Source: Betaproteobacteria bacterium
Lineage (GTDB): Bacteria > Pseudomonadota > Gammaproteobacteria > Burkholderiales > Burkholderiaceae_A
Direction of reading: 5' to 3'
NCBI GenBank assembly: GCA_018970545.1
Contig: JAGWWC010000006.1
Span: 1 to 48,056, forward strand
Length of the DNA: 48,056 bases
The stretch's first letter is position 1; every line of letters begins with the position of its first letter. The notes beneath the pieces are model-generated. The model was given only the letters and a program-made list of their open reading frames with translations, was not told where the DNA came from and made no database searches. The translations under genes and the position numbers were made by a program. Below, one piece after another: positions 32,409 through 42,089 of the stretch.

Positions 32409-34277
32409 TCAGTCGCCAACGCTTACGCCCTCTCGCCGTCGGTCGGCGCCGCCAGTCCACTGGCCTGCGAGTCGGGCGATGGCTTGAAGGCCGCTGGTCA
32501 GTTCAACAAGCTCCGCTGGTTGGCCATAGGCCTTGAGTTCGTTGAACAGCCGCTCAGACTGCGGATGGCCCGATTCAAGCTGAACGATCGACTGCGGCCC
32601 GGTGATTGAGAAGTTCGGCAGATCGATGGCCGCCTGAAGATCAAGGCCCCATTGCGTAAAACCCAAAATCGTTTTCGCGGTGTAATGCAGTATCGAGGCG
32701 CCGCCCGGGCTGCCAAGAGCCGCAATCAGCGGGCCCCGAGAACCATCGGGGTTTTTTTCAAAAATCATGGTCGGACTCATCGATGACCGTGGACGCTTGC
32801 CGGCCTCCACCCGGTTGGCAATCGGCAAGCCCTCAGTGGATTGCGGCTGAAAACTAAAATCGGTGAGCTGGTTATTCAACAAAAATCCACCCCGGCCGGA
32901 ATGGCCCACCATGAGCCGGGCGCCGAAGGCGCTTTCGATGGTGGTGGTCATGCTCACAACGTTTCCAAAACGGTCTGCAACCGAGAGATGGCTCGTGCCC
33001 GCCTCGGGCTGATCAGGCATGAGCGCCTGCGAACGTTTTGCAGGCCCTGGGTTGCCGGGCACAGCGGCTTCCATGCGTCGCGGCCCGATGAGTCGGGCTC
33101 GCTCGCGAAGATAGGGCGGTGTGAGTAGCTGATTCCAACTGCCTGCAGGCGCAGCAACATAGTCTGGATCTGCAATAAAGACCGCCCGATCGGCAAATGC
33201 CAGTCGTGCGGCCTCGATGTAAATATGCATCCATGGGGCGTGCGCGGAGTGGGGACCATCGTCTGGAACCTTTAGACTTTCCGACTTGATTTCAGACGAT
33301 GCAAGCGTCTGCAGAATTTGGCCAATGGTGATTGCGCCTGAACTGGGGGGCGGAAAGCCGCAGATTTCGACGCCGTCTTTGGGACGAATAGTAGCTGCAA
33401 GCGAAAAACACAGGGCGTCGCGTTCCACGGCCCGATAGCGGCGAAGATCTTCCTGATCCATGGTACCCGCAGCGGTTGGATGCTGCTGAATCGCAGCAAC
33501 GATCTGATTCGCGATCGGACCCTGATAAAACACGTTGGCTCCGTGCTGTGCGATCTCACGATAAATTGCAGCCAAATCAGGATTGCGCAGTAAGGTACCG
33601 ACCGCGAGTGCGTTGCCATCATCGGAATAAAAGAGCGCCCGGGCTCGCGGATCTTTGCGCAGTCCAGGATCCCGCTGCAGCAGCTGGTGCAAGCGCGGGC
33701 TGATTTGAAATCCACTTTCGGCAAGTCGAATCGCGGGAACAAAAAGATCCGCCCATGCGAGCCTGCCGTGCTGCTGATGGGCAAGCTCCAAAAGGCGTAA
33801 TACCCCCGGCGTGCCCACCGATCGGCCACTCATCACCGCGTCTTGAAAGTTGACCGCTTTGCCATCGCGAAGCCATAAGTTTTGATTTGCGGCCCGTGGT
33901 GCGGTCTCCCGGCCGTCGTAGGCCTGCAGGCTGCGGCCATTAAAGTGCAGCATCAAGGCGCCGCCCCCGATACCGCTGGATTGCGGTTCAACCAGGTTGA
34001 GTATGAGCTGAGTCGTGATGGCCGCATCAACGGCACTTCCACCGGCTCGCAGAATTTCAAGCCCTGCCTGACTCGCGTAGGGATTTGCAGCAGAAACAAT
34101 GTGATGCCGGAAGACTTGCGGCGAAGGCAGGCTGCCCGCAGCAGCACCGGTATGGCCTGCCTCGGGCCGATCCTGAGTCAGCCGATCGGCCTGCACCTGG
34201 CCGATCGAAAGATGGAACGCCAGCGTGAGGGCGACCACGCCGCAGGCCGTTTGCTGCCACCGAAAATTCAGCATCAT
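32409..34277 (-). CDS. ggt: Gamma-glutamyltransferase (periplasmic)
   Basis: A 622-residue precursor that cuts itself into two chains. A signal peptide (TACGVVALTLAFHLSIG) is followed by the large subunit with ANPYASQAGLEILRAGGSAVDA and GIGGGALMLH. Self-cleavage should occur before Thr428 in AGTSHLSVAD, which becomes the N-terminal nucleophile of the small subunit, with FGNVVSMTTTIE following. It hydrolyses glutathione and other gamma-glutamyl compounds in the periplasm. It is somewhat longer than the E. coli enzyme. Confidence 0.95.
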   Translation of the reverse strand: MMLNFRWQQTACGVVALTLAFHLSIGQVQADRLTQDRPEAGHTGAAAGSLPSPQVFRHHIVSAANPYASQAGLEILRAGGSAVDAAITTQLILNLVEPQSSGIGGGALMLHFNGRSLQAYDGRETAPRAANQNLWLRDGKAVNFQDAVMSGRSVGTPGVLRLLELAHQQHGRLAWADLFVPAIRLAESGFQISPRLHQLLQRDPGLRKDPRARALFYSDDGNALAVGTLLRNPDLAAIYREIAQHGANVFYQGPIANQIVAAIQQHPTAAGTMDQEDLRRYRAVERDALCFSLAATIRPKDGVEICGFPPPSSGAITIGQILQTLASSEIKSESLKVPDDGPHSAHAPWMHIYIEAARLAFADRAVFIADPDYVAAPAGSWNQLLTPPYLRERARLIGPRRMEAAVPGNPGPAKRSQALMPDQPEAGTSHLSVADRFGNVVSMTTTIESAFGARLMVGHSGRGGFLLNNQLTDFSFQPQSTEGLPIANRVEAGKRPRSSMSPTMIFEKNPDGSRGPLIAALGSPGGASILHYTAKTILGFTQWGLDLQAAIDLPNFSITGPQSIVQLESGHPQSERLFNELKAYGQPAELVELTSGLQAIARLAGQWTGGADRRREGVSVGD

Positions 34278-34370
34278 TCGGCCAGCGCTTCCCGAGAAAT
34301 TCCGCAGCGTGGCCGACTCGAGAGCGATTCGGGCCTCATGTGTGCTTCTCCCGCAGCCCGCAGGCCGTGT

Positions 34371-34787
34371 TTAAAGCGCGTAGTGTGGCACGCCTGGTTT
34401 GAGGACTCGCAGTACGCGGCTTAGCAGGCCGAACTGGCGGGCGATGCGATCAAAGAGCTCATCGGTGGGCCGGGTTGCAATGGCGGCCCGAGTGTAGGCG
34501 ATTTGACCCATTTTTTCGTAGTACTGGCGTTCGACCAGCCGAGCGCGTTTTACATCCCACGCATCCACGAATAGGCAGCTGTCGCCGATATCACGGTAGT
34601 CATCCTTCGTTTTGGCTCGTGAGAATTCGAGGCAGACGATATCGGGGGGAAATTGGGTCTTGCGAAAGTTTCTCGCCATCATGTGAACCAGATAGGCCTC
34701 GAGTTCCTGGTCGAGAAAGACCTGACTCTTGCCCTCGGACTCCATGACAAGCTCCCAGCTCGCTTTCAGATACGGCTGCCAGTTCAT
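34371..34787 (-). CDS. Conserved hypothetical protein
   Basis: A 138-residue protein of unknown function. I start at ATG 34787 (NWQPYLKASWELVM) because it follows AAAGGGAAG at a good distance. The frame stays open upstream to beyond 34960 and reads like protein, but there is no ATG with a ribosome site there. Features are LEAYLVHMMARNFRKTQ, a central GDSCLFVDAW and RQYYEKMGQIAYTRAA, with a helical C-terminus. It resembles a small soluble family of unknown role that I have seen in Burkholderiales. No signal peptide or membrane segment is present. Confidence 0.75.
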   Translation of the reverse strand: MNWQPYLKASWELVMESEGKSQVFLDQELEAYLVHMMARNFRKTQFPPDIVCLEFSRAKTKDDYRDIGDSCLFVDAWDVKRARLVERQYYEKMGQIAYTRAAIATRPTDELFDRIARQFGLLSRVLRVLKPGVPHYAL

Positions 34788-34973
34788 TGTTCTTCCCTTT
34801 GCATCTTTTGAAAGCCCAACGCCGCTAAAAATAGTCTGAATTTCCTCATCGCGCAATAGGGCAGGATGATTTTGATCGTCAGCCGCAATCACCAAGCGGG
34901 GCTTGTATCCGACCTTGGCCTTGATACAGATAGACTCTGGTGTTCGTTGGAGCGCTTTGCGTAAGGAGTTGAT

Positions 34974-35831
34974 GTGCAGGCAAGAGCATGGGGGGTCGCC
35001 GCAGTTGTTGGTTCAGCGGTGGGATTTGGCGCGATGGCGATTTTTGCCCGCCAAGCTTATGCCGATGGCGCAGATGTGACCGCGGTGCTGTTTTTAAGGT
35101 TCTTAATTGCAGGCCTACTGATGGCCCTGTTGATGGTCGCTGGCCGGCGGCCCTGGCCACGGCTCCTTGCAATCGGGATCCTTGCACTGATGGGCGGCGG
35201 GATTTATGTGCTGCAGTCATTCTTGTTTTTTAAGGCTTTGCAGTATGCGTCTGCGGGCTTGGTCGGGCTTTTGCTGTATCTCTATCCTTTTCTGGTCACG
35301 GTAATGGGCGCTTTATTGTTCCGAGAGCCGCTGGGCGCAAAACGGTTTACTGCAGTCTGCTTGGCGCTTGCCGGCACAGCGTTAACGTTATGGGGTGGCA
35401 TGAGCGGGTCTGCTGCAGGCGTTGCCTTGGGTGTCATCGCTGCGCTGCTGTATTCCGCTTATATTTTGGTGGGCAGCCGGATCTTAAAAAATGAAGAGCC
35501 ACTTGGCTCCGCTACGGTGGTGATGCTGTCGGCCGCGGCCGTATTCGGTGTGATGGTCGCAATCGGCGAACCTGCGTTTCCCCAGTCTGCAACGGGCTGG
35601 CGCGCCATTGTGGCGATAGCGGTTTTTTCAACAGTCATCGCAATTGTGGGGTTTTTTATCGGCATGAGGATTCTTGGCGCCGCAGATGCCTCGACACTGT
35701 CTACGCTGGAGCCCGTGGTGACCATCGCCTTGGCTGCAATCTTTCTTGGCGAGCGACTTCAGCCTCTGCAGCTGATCGGTGCGGCTGTGGTCCTCGGAGC
35801 AGTGGTGTGGCTAACGCGAATTCGGTCTTAG
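34974..35831 (+). CDS. EamA/DMT-family exporter
   Basis: A 285-residue protein with ten helices in two EamA repeats (GSAVGFGAMAIFARQAYADG; GVIAALLYSAYILVGSRIL; SALEP-type TLEPVVTIALAAIFLGERL). The start is a GTG at 34974, five bases after AAGGAG; the ATG two bases earlier is out of frame. It is not closely related in detail to the EamA protein at 31490. It ends with a 4-base overlap with the convergent maf gene. The substrate is unknown. Confidence 0.9.
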   Translation: MQARAWGVAAVVGSAVGFGAMAIFARQAYADGADVTAVLFLRFLIAGLLMALLMVAGRRPWPRLLAIGILALMGGGIYVLQSFLFFKALQYASAGLVGLLLYLYPFLVTVMGALLFREPLGAKRFTAVCLALAGTALTLWGGMSGSAAGVALGVIAALLYSAYILVGSRILKNEEPLGSATVVMLSAAAVFGVMVAIGEPAFPQSATGWRAIVAIAVFSTVIAIVGFFIGMRILGAADASTLSTLEPVVTIALAAIFLGERLQPLQLIGAAVVLGAVVWLTRIRS

Positions 35832-36469
35832 CGTTTGTGGCTTAGGCGTTGAATGAGCATCAACGTCTCATGTAAAGGCAGGCCCATGATGGCGGAGAAG
35901 CTTCCGGAGATTCGGGGGATGAGGCTTCCGGCAGCCCCCTGAATGCCATAGCCGCCCGCTTTATCCATTGGCTCTTTAGAGTTCACATAGGCCTGAATCC
36001 AGGCCGGCGATAGCGGCGCGAAGGTTACTTCGGATTTAACGGTGACATCGCCTGCGTTAGTGCCATCGAATCGACTGATACTTACCGCCGTGATCACCTG
36101 ATGAGTTGTGTCGGAGAGGCGGGCAAGCATTTTTCTTGCGGCGCTGGGAGTTGCCGGTTTGCCCAGGCTCTCACCGTTGAGCGCCACCACGGTATCAGCG
36201 GCAATGATTAAATCCGCCGGCTCCGGGCGTTGGCGCGGGCCCAAGCGATGGAGTCGCAAAAGCGCCTGCTCTAGCTTTACCTGGGCGACGCGTTGCACAT
36301 ATGCGAGTGGCACCTCGCCAGGCTGGGCCCGCTCCAGCCGCTCGGGATCATCACCGACATCGGGAGCAATTACGATTGGGTTTAAGCCCGCAGAGCGCAA
36401 CAGATCGCGACGGCGCGGGCTCTGTGAGGCTAAGTAGATTGCGGGCGGTCTCAATTCTTTTGATTTCAA
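35828..36469 (-). CDS. maf: Maf-family nucleotide pyrophosphatase
   Basis: A 213-residue Maf/Ham1-fold enzyme. Motifs are LASQSPRRRDLL near the N-terminus, IIAADTVVALNGESLGKP with the catalytic Asp, and EPMDKAGGYGIQG. Characterised Maf proteins hydrolyse dTTP/UTP or m7GTP and modified nucleotides, as housecleaning enzymes; the exact subgroup is not decided here. It is divergent from the aminotransferase gene with only a short gap. Confidence 0.93.
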   Translation of the reverse strand: MKSKELRPPAIYLASQSPRRRDLLRSAGLNPIVIAPDVGDDPERLERAQPGEVPLAYVQRVAQVKLEQALLRLHRLGPRQRPEPADLIIAADTVVALNGESLGKPATPSAARKMLARLSDTTHQVITAVSISRFDGTNAGDVTVKSEVTFAPLSPAWIQAYVNSKEPMDKAGGYGIQGAAGSLIPRISGSFSAIMGLPLHETLMLIQRLSHKR

Positions 36470-36502
36470 GGCGGGCTCGATAAACCTGTGACAATAGCGA
36501 CT

Positions 36503-37681
36503 ATGACATCAAATACTTTGCTCTCCATTCGTGCCGAACAGACCCGGCCGTTTTATGTCATGGAGCTCTTGGCCCGGGCGGCGGCACGGGCGGCGCAGTT
36601 CGGGCCGGCGATCAGCATGGTGGTGGGTGAGCCGGATTTTCCGCCGCCCGCACCCGTGATTCGCGCAGCCCAGGCGGCATTATCCAAGGGCGGTATTCAT
36701 TACACCCATGCGCTTGGCATGCCCGAATTGCGGCAGGCGATTGCTGCAGACTATGCGCGGCGCGATGGTCTTGAGATTGATCCTCAGCGTATTGCGGTGA
36801 CTGCGGGTGCCTCGGGTGGCCTGCTTTTAACGATGGCAGCAATTCTTAACCCGGGCGATGAGGTCTTAATGCCTGATCCCAGCTATCCCTGCAATCGACA
36901 GTTTGTGACGGTGATGGGCGGCGTGGTGCGCACCATCGCGGTCGATGCAACGACTGCTTTTCAGCCGACCGCAGATCAGGTCCGAAAGCTCTGGGGGCCG
37001 AAAACCAGGGCATTGCTGGTGGCAAGCCCTGCCAATCCAACCGGCACGATGTTAAGCCATGCATCGGCAGTATCACTGGCACAGGCTGTGCGTGAGCTCG
37101 GCGGTGTCATGGTGGTGGATGAAATCTATCAACGCGTGGTGTTTGAGGACGCCCCCAAATCATTGGTCTCATTGGGCGAAGACATCATTTCTGTGAATAG
37201 CTTCTCCAAGATCTTCTCGATGACCGGCTGGCGGCTCGGCTGGCTGGTGCTGCCCCCGCAGATGAGCGGTGCAGTAGAGCGCTTATCACAGAATCTCTAC
37301 ATCTCGGCATCCTCACTTGCGCAGCGGGCCGCATTGGCAGCATTTGAGCCGGAGTCCCTTGCGGTGGCCGAGGACTATCGGCAGCGATTTGCTGAGCAAG
37401 GCCGATATTTACTTACCGCGCTCAAGGGGCTTGGCTTTGCGTTGCCCGCTGCGCCGCAGGGTGCTTTTTATGGCTATTGCGATGTATCGGGTCTCACGAA
37501 TGACAGCTATCAGTTTTGTTTGGAGCTTTGTGATCATGCGGGCGTGCTGATGGCGCCTGGCCGCGATTTCGGGGAGCATCACGGTGATCGCTTTGTACGG
37601 GTCTCGTACACCAAGCCGCTCGATCTCTTGCAGGAGGGTGTCGCACGTGTGCAACGCTTTTTAGAGTCCAGCCGGGCTTAA
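36503..37681 (+). CDS. Fold-type I PLP-dependent aminotransferase
   Basis: A 392-residue enzyme of the aspartate aminotransferase I group. It has the Schiff-base lysine in NSFSKIFSMTGWRLGWLV (Lys236 from this start), ASPANPTGTM for the substrate carboxylate pocket, and a C-terminal RVSYT with the usual Arg. I start at ATG 36503 (TSNTLLSIRAEQTRPFYVME); a GTG five codons earlier is possible and neither has a clear ribosome site. The amino acid substrate is unknown. It is followed by the OYE gene 20 bases later. Confidence 0.9.
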   Translation: MTSNTLLSIRAEQTRPFYVMELLARAAARAAQFGPAISMVVGEPDFPPPAPVIRAAQAALSKGGIHYTHALGMPELRQAIAADYARRDGLEIDPQRIAVTAGASGGLLLTMAAILNPGDEVLMPDPSYPCNRQFVTVMGGVVRTIAVDATTAFQPTADQVRKLWGPKTRALLVASPANPTGTMLSHASAVSLAQAVRELGGVMVVDEIYQRVVFEDAPKSLVSLGEDIISVNSFSKIFSMTGWRLGWLVLPPQMSGAVERLSQNLYISASSLAQRAALAAFEPESLAVAEDYRQRFAEQGRYLLTALKGLGFALPAAPQGAFYGYCDVSGLTNDSYQFCLELCDHAGVLMAPGRDFGEHHGDRFVRVSYTKPLDLLQEGVARVQRFLESSRA

Positions 37682-37701
37682 TTTGAGAAAAGGACAGTCA
37701 A

Positions 37702-38793
37702 TTGCCATCTCTTTATGAACCCTTTTCGTTAGGTGATCTCGCTTTATCGAATCGCATCGTGATGGCTCCGCTCACGCGCAGTCGGGCCAATGCGCAGCTT
37801 GAGCCGACTGATTTAGCGGTGACCTATTATCAGCAGCGGGCGTCTGCTGGACTCATCATCACGGAGGCCAGCCAGGTCTGTCCTGAGGGCCAGGGCTATG
37901 TCTCAACACCAGGAATTTATTCGGCCGGACAAATCGCCGGATGGCGTCGGGTTACAGATGCGGTGCATGCGGCAGGCGGAAAGATCTGTATTCAGCTATG
38001 GCATGTGGGCCGTATTTCACATCGTTATTTTCAGCCAAATCATGCAGCCCCGGTGGCGCCATCTGCAATTGCAGCAAAGGCAAAGGTCTTTACGCCCGAT
38101 GGCCTCGAAGACTGCTCCGAGCCGCGGGCTTTAACGACCGATGAGATCACTGGCCTGGTCTCTATTTATGCGCAGGCAGCAAGAAATGCCCAGCAGGCCG
38201 GCTTTGACATGATTGAGCTGCACGGCGCGAATGGCTATCTTATTGATCAGTTCCTGCGGGATCAGTCCAACCGACGGACTGATGCGTTTGGCGGCAGCAT
38301 CGAGAATCGAATTCGGTTCCCGCTGGCCGTCATTGACGCCCTATGTCAGGTCTATCCTCCGCACCGCGTAGGCATACGTCTATCTCCTGCCGCCACCGTT
38401 CATGATTGTGAGGACAGCGCGCCGATGGATGTTTTTTCGACACTGGCGGGCGAACTCGGCAGCCGCCGACTGGGTTATCTGCACTTGATTGAAGGCCAGA
38501 CTCGCGGCCCACGGGATTGGCGGCCCGAAGTCGATCTGCAATGGTTGAAGGGGGTATTTCGGGAGTCGGGCGGTCTGACGGTGATGGCCAACAACGGCTA
38601 CGACCGGCAGATGGCCGAACAGGCGGTGGCAAGCGGGGCCGCCGATCTCGTTGCGTTTGGTGTGCCGTTTATCGCCAACCCAGATCTGGTGCTGCGGCTC
38701 CAGCGTGGGGTTGCCCTCACTGAGGCGGACAGCTCCACCTTTTATAAAGGTGGCCCGAAGGGCTATATCGATTACCCGTTTTATTCGGCATAA
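37702..38793 (+). CDS. Old Yellow Enzyme-family flavin oxidoreductase
   Basis: A 363-residue FMN-dependent ene-reductase of the NemA/OYE group. Marks are NRIVMAPLTRSRAN, QLWHVGRISH, ELHGANGYLIDQFLRDQSN with the His-x2-Asn pair, and FGGSIENRIRF. It starts at TTG (37702), preceded by AAAGGACAG. Such enzymes reduce activated C=C bonds and nitro compounds with NAD(P)H; the natural substrate here is unknown. Confidence 0.93.
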   Translation: MPSLYEPFSLGDLALSNRIVMAPLTRSRANAQLEPTDLAVTYYQQRASAGLIITEASQVCPEGQGYVSTPGIYSAGQIAGWRRVTDAVHAAGGKICIQLWHVGRISHRYFQPNHAAPVAPSAIAAKAKVFTPDGLEDCSEPRALTTDEITGLVSIYAQAARNAQQAGFDMIELHGANGYLIDQFLRDQSNRRTDAFGGSIENRIRFPLAVIDALCQVYPPHRVGIRLSPAATVHDCEDSAPMDVFSTLAGELGSRRLGYLHLIEGQTRGPRDWRPEVDLQWLKGVFRESGGLTVMANNGYDRQMAEQAVASGAADLVAFGVPFIANPDLVLRLQRGVALTEADSSTFYKGGPKGYIDYPFYSA

Positions 38794-38826
38794 GCGGGCC
38801 GCCAACACTGGTTAGAATCGGGGATC

Positions 38827-39867
38827 ATGTCTCTCGCACCGCTTTTTGATCCGAGCATTCTGTTCTTTGTCGTGGGCATTGCGGCTGGGCTGATGAAATC
38901 CAGCCTTGAAATCCCGGTCCCAATTGCGCGGTTCCTGTCGCTGTATTTGCTGATGGCCCTGGGACTGAAGGGCGGATTCGCACTTGCCCAAAGTGGCTTC
39001 ACACTCGAGGTGCTGGCCGATCTCGGGATTGCCATCGGCCTCGCAGTAATTATTCCGCTGCTTTGCTATGCCATCTTGCGCCGGGTTATCGGCGGATTTG
39101 ATGCGGCGGCGATCTCGGCGACTTATGGTTCGGTCAGTGCGGTGACCTTCATCACGGCCACCCAGTTTTTGGAAAAGCAGGGCTTGGAGTATGGCGGCCA
39201 TATGGCGGCTGCGATGGCACTGATGGAATCACCGGCGATCATTTTTGCCGTGTTGATGGCCAACATGCTGCGACGTCGCTCGCTCTCCGCTGCTGGCGGG
39301 GACCCTTTATTTGGCCAGACTTATGCGTTACACCCCGAGCAGGTGCCGAAGTCGCGACATGGCGTTGATGAAAATTCCAGCCTGGGGGCAGTGCTGAAGG
39401 AATCGTTCACAGAGGGTGCGCAGATCCTGCTTTTGGGCAGCATGCTGATTGGGCTGCTGACTGGAGATGCAGGTAAGCAGATCATGGAGCCCTTCACCGG
39501 GCAGCTCTTCAAGGGCATGCTGGCGTTTTTTCTTCTGGATATGGGCATTGCGACCGCAAGTCGGATGGCTGATCTTGGCAATGTGCCGAAACGATTGCTG
39601 CTCTACGGCGTGCTTGCGCCACCATGTCACGCCTTGCTCGCGATTGGCCTGTGCGCGGTCTTTAATATTCCAGCCGGTAATGCAGCGCTTTTGGCGGTGC
39701 TTGCCGCGAGCGCCTCTTATATTGCGGTGCCGGCGGTGCTCAAGCACGCGATTCCCGAGGCTTCTCCGACCCTTTACCTGGGTATGTCGCTGGGGGTGAC
39801 GTTCCCGCTGAACATCATCGTGGGCATTCCGCTGTATGTTGGCATGGCCCGCTGGCTTTTAAGCTAA
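38827..39867 (+). CDS. SbtA-like sodium-dependent bicarbonate permease family protein
   Basis: A 346-residue membrane protein with about ten helices. LFDPSILFFVVGIAAGLMKS, LGLKGGFALAQSG and YGSVSAVTFITATQFLE followed by ALMESPAII place it in the SbtA family, whose cyanobacterial members take up bicarbonate. In heterotrophs the cargo is not established. A cytosolic loop near residues 158-185 is hydrophilic. No SbtB/PII partner gene is beside it. Confidence 0.87.
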   Translation: MSLAPLFDPSILFFVVGIAAGLMKSSLEIPVPIARFLSLYLLMALGLKGGFALAQSGFTLEVLADLGIAIGLAVIIPLLCYAILRRVIGGFDAAAISATYGSVSAVTFITATQFLEKQGLEYGGHMAAAMALMESPAIIFAVLMANMLRRRSLSAAGGDPLFGQTYALHPEQVPKSRHGVDENSSLGAVLKESFTEGAQILLLGSMLIGLLTGDAGKQIMEPFTGQLFKGMLAFFLLDMGIATASRMADLGNVPKRLLLYGVLAPPCHALLAIGLCAVFNIPAGNAALLAVLAASASYIAVPAVLKHAIPEASPTLYLGMSLGVTFPLNIIVGIPLYVGMARWLLS

Positions 39868-39933
39868 AGGGGATTGTTTTTGGATCTGTGGCGGGTAGAA
39901 TTTCGATAAATGAAGTAGATCAAATAGTGCGAA

Positions 39934-42066
39934 ATGAGGCCAACCCACTCCCTTTTCGTCGCCCCGTTATTTTTTGGGCTCTACCCGGCAATAGCCCCGG
40001 CTCAGGGAATTAGTGACGTCTCGGTAGAGCCGAGAGCTATTTCCGCCAACCAACCAGTAAGAATCACTATTTCGAGCAAGGCGGATGCAGCCCCTTGTGG
40101 ATTAGAAATAAATTTTGGCGATAACAACACAAGAACGATAAGGGGCGATAAGTTTCCCGTAGTCATCGAGCATAGTTATCAGCAGGACGGTTTGTATGCG
40201 ATCTCGGTAGCAGGCCGGCAAATTACCCGAGGACTAAAGAGCCTGTCGCCTTGCGAAGGCGCGAAAAGTGTTGCGTTGCAGGTCGGGGTTGCCGCCTCAG
40301 CGGCTGCCGCTCCTACCCCCAGTCCCTCCGCTCTGCAGGGCGTTACGTTGCTTGGTGCAACGCTTGAGGTGCTCGATCAAGTATCAGCGCGCAAGCTTAG
40401 TTTTCCTTCCGAACAATATCCTAGTGCTTTGATCGTGAGATCTTTGTCGGCTGGTAGTGCAGCAGCGATTTCGGGGCTGCAGGTCGGGGATGTAGTAACG
40501 CACGTAAACGATCAAGCGCTGACTCCGACAGCTGCCAAAGAGGCCGGAGAAGCTCATGCTCGGGGGCAGCAGGTTAAGGTGACTTATTTTCGTAAGGCGC
40601 AATGGTTTGCACAAGTCGTACTACCTCAGAAAAGCGCTCCGTTGATACCGGCGAATCCCAATCAACGGAGCACTCCAAATGAGCCGCTCTCACCGACGAA
40701 CGCTCAGCCGGCGCAACAAAGCCAGCCAATGGATACAAGTTTTGAGCTCGTCAACGGATCAAGTAGCGTAATTTTCAGTGTTTACATATCGTCTGCCACG
40801 GAAAAAAATTGGGGCCGTGACCGTCTCGGATTCGCAGGAACAATCTCCTCAAATAACAAAAGGAAGTTTAGTCCTGACTCCGCAGGAGGCTGTACCTTTG
40901 ATATTCGCGTTCAGTATGAAAATAAAAGCGTAGAAGATCTTCGCGCAGTAGATCTGTGTCAAAGAAAGCAGATTATTTTTACCGGCAGCGGTGCGGTTGC
41001 GGCAGCGACGAGTAGCCAGTCGCAGGGCTCGTCAGGGGCAGGTCAGTCCCCCCGGCTTGGCTTTGGCTACACCCCGATTGATCAGACTGCAGCGCAAAGA
41101 CTTCGATTCCCTATTGATCAATACACGGGGCTATTGGTTGATTCTGTGAATCCGGGCGGTATTGCTGCATCGGCGGGCCTTGTACCGAGCGATGTGCTAA
41201 CTCACATTAATGACCAAGCTGCCAATGCTCAGACAATTGAGGAAGCTCGGAATCTGATAGCGCAAGGTCGAGAGGTAAAAACTACTTTTTTTCGTAGCGG
41301 TCAATTTTATAACGCCGTGTTCTCTCCTCAGCCAGCAGGAGCGAGTTCGTCGTCAGCCAGACCAGCAGAGACGGCAGGCAATGAGCTTGCAAAAAACTTA
41401 AATGATTTGGCCAAAGCTTTTGAGGATCTCGGGCGCGCTTTTGAGGGTAGGTCATCTCGTTCGACGCAGCCTGCCGCTCAGCAGAACTCAACTAGTTCGA
41501 CGTCCCCAGCGCAGCTCGGTGGGTTACCCCCTGCTAGCGTCAATCCCGCCAGCTGCCGACAAGGCACTTTTATGGAACCCCGGGAATTCACCCAGCCGGA
41601 GATCCTTGGTCGGCCTCGAGGTGAGCGTGCCCAGATGTGTTTTTATCGAATGGAGGGTTCGCGTGCCGAATATTTAAATTTTTTCGCTACCGGTCATTTT
41701 TATCACACGTCAATTTCGGGTTCTGGCGGGTTCGCGAGCTCCGGCGCGGTCTACGGAACGGTACGAGGTACGTATGCTTTTCAGTCTGGAGGGGTACTCG
41801 TTACGCGTATCGGTTATCAGGGTACGGGCGTGAGCCAAACGAATCGTGGTGCGGGCACGCAGCGTGAGCTTGACGTGAGCGGCCAGAGTCGCCTAGAAAA
41901 CGAGGTCACGTTACAGAATTGTCAAAAGATTACCTACCGCGACGAAGTGAAGCGCGTTCAGTATGACCGAACCAGCTCCCACCCCAGCTCTCTAATTGTG
42001 GGAGGGGTAAGGTGGGAGCGCTATAGCATGGAGTGCCCCGCCTGGAGGGGCTGGGCGACTGATTAA
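39934..42066 (+). CDS. Exported two-PDZ protein of unknown function
   Basis: A 710-residue secreted or periplasmic protein. A signal peptide (cleavage probably after IAPAQ, about residue 24) is followed by a PKD-like beta domain to about 118 (GLEINFGDNNTRTI, then EHSYQQDGLYAISV). Two similar PDZ domains lie at about 140-212 (SALIVRSLSAGSAAAISGLQ) and 366-440 (TGLLVDSVNPGGIAASAGL). Between them is a beta module (about 264-350: FELVNGSSSVIFSVYIS, CTFDIRVQYENKSVEDL) like one often found in exported bacterial proteins. Ser/Gln linkers lead to a novel C-terminal domain with four Cys. No protease domain is present. The sequence is AT-richer than its neighbours. Confidence 0.85.
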   Translation: MRPTHSLFVAPLFFGLYPAIAPAQGISDVSVEPRAISANQPVRITISSKADAAPCGLEINFGDNNTRTIRGDKFPVVIEHSYQQDGLYAISVAGRQITRGLKSLSPCEGAKSVALQVGVAASAAAAPTPSPSALQGVTLLGATLEVLDQVSARKLSFPSEQYPSALIVRSLSAGSAAAISGLQVGDVVTHVNDQALTPTAAKEAGEAHARGQQVKVTYFRKAQWFAQVVLPQKSAPLIPANPNQRSTPNEPLSPTNAQPAQQSQPMDTSFELVNGSSSVIFSVYISSATEKNWGRDRLGFAGTISSNNKRKFSPDSAGGCTFDIRVQYENKSVEDLRAVDLCQRKQIIFTGSGAVAAATSSQSQGSSGAGQSPRLGFGYTPIDQTAAQRLRFPIDQYTGLLVDSVNPGGIAASAGLVPSDVLTHINDQAANAQTIEEARNLIAQGREVKTTFFRSGQFYNAVFSPQPAGASSSSARPAETAGNELAKNLNDLAKAFEDLGRAFEGRSSRSTQPAAQQNSTSSTSPAQLGGLPPASVNPASCRQGTFMEPREFTQPEILGRPRGERAQMCFYRMEGSRAEYLNFFATGHFYHTSISGSGGFASSGAVYGTVRGTYAFQSGGVLVTRIGYQGTGVSQTNRGAGTQRELDVSGQSRLENEVTLQNCQKITYRDEVKRVQYDRTSSHPSSLIVGGVRWERYSMECPAWRGWATD

Positions 42067-42089
42067 TAGAAAGCCTTTAGGAGCGCGAA

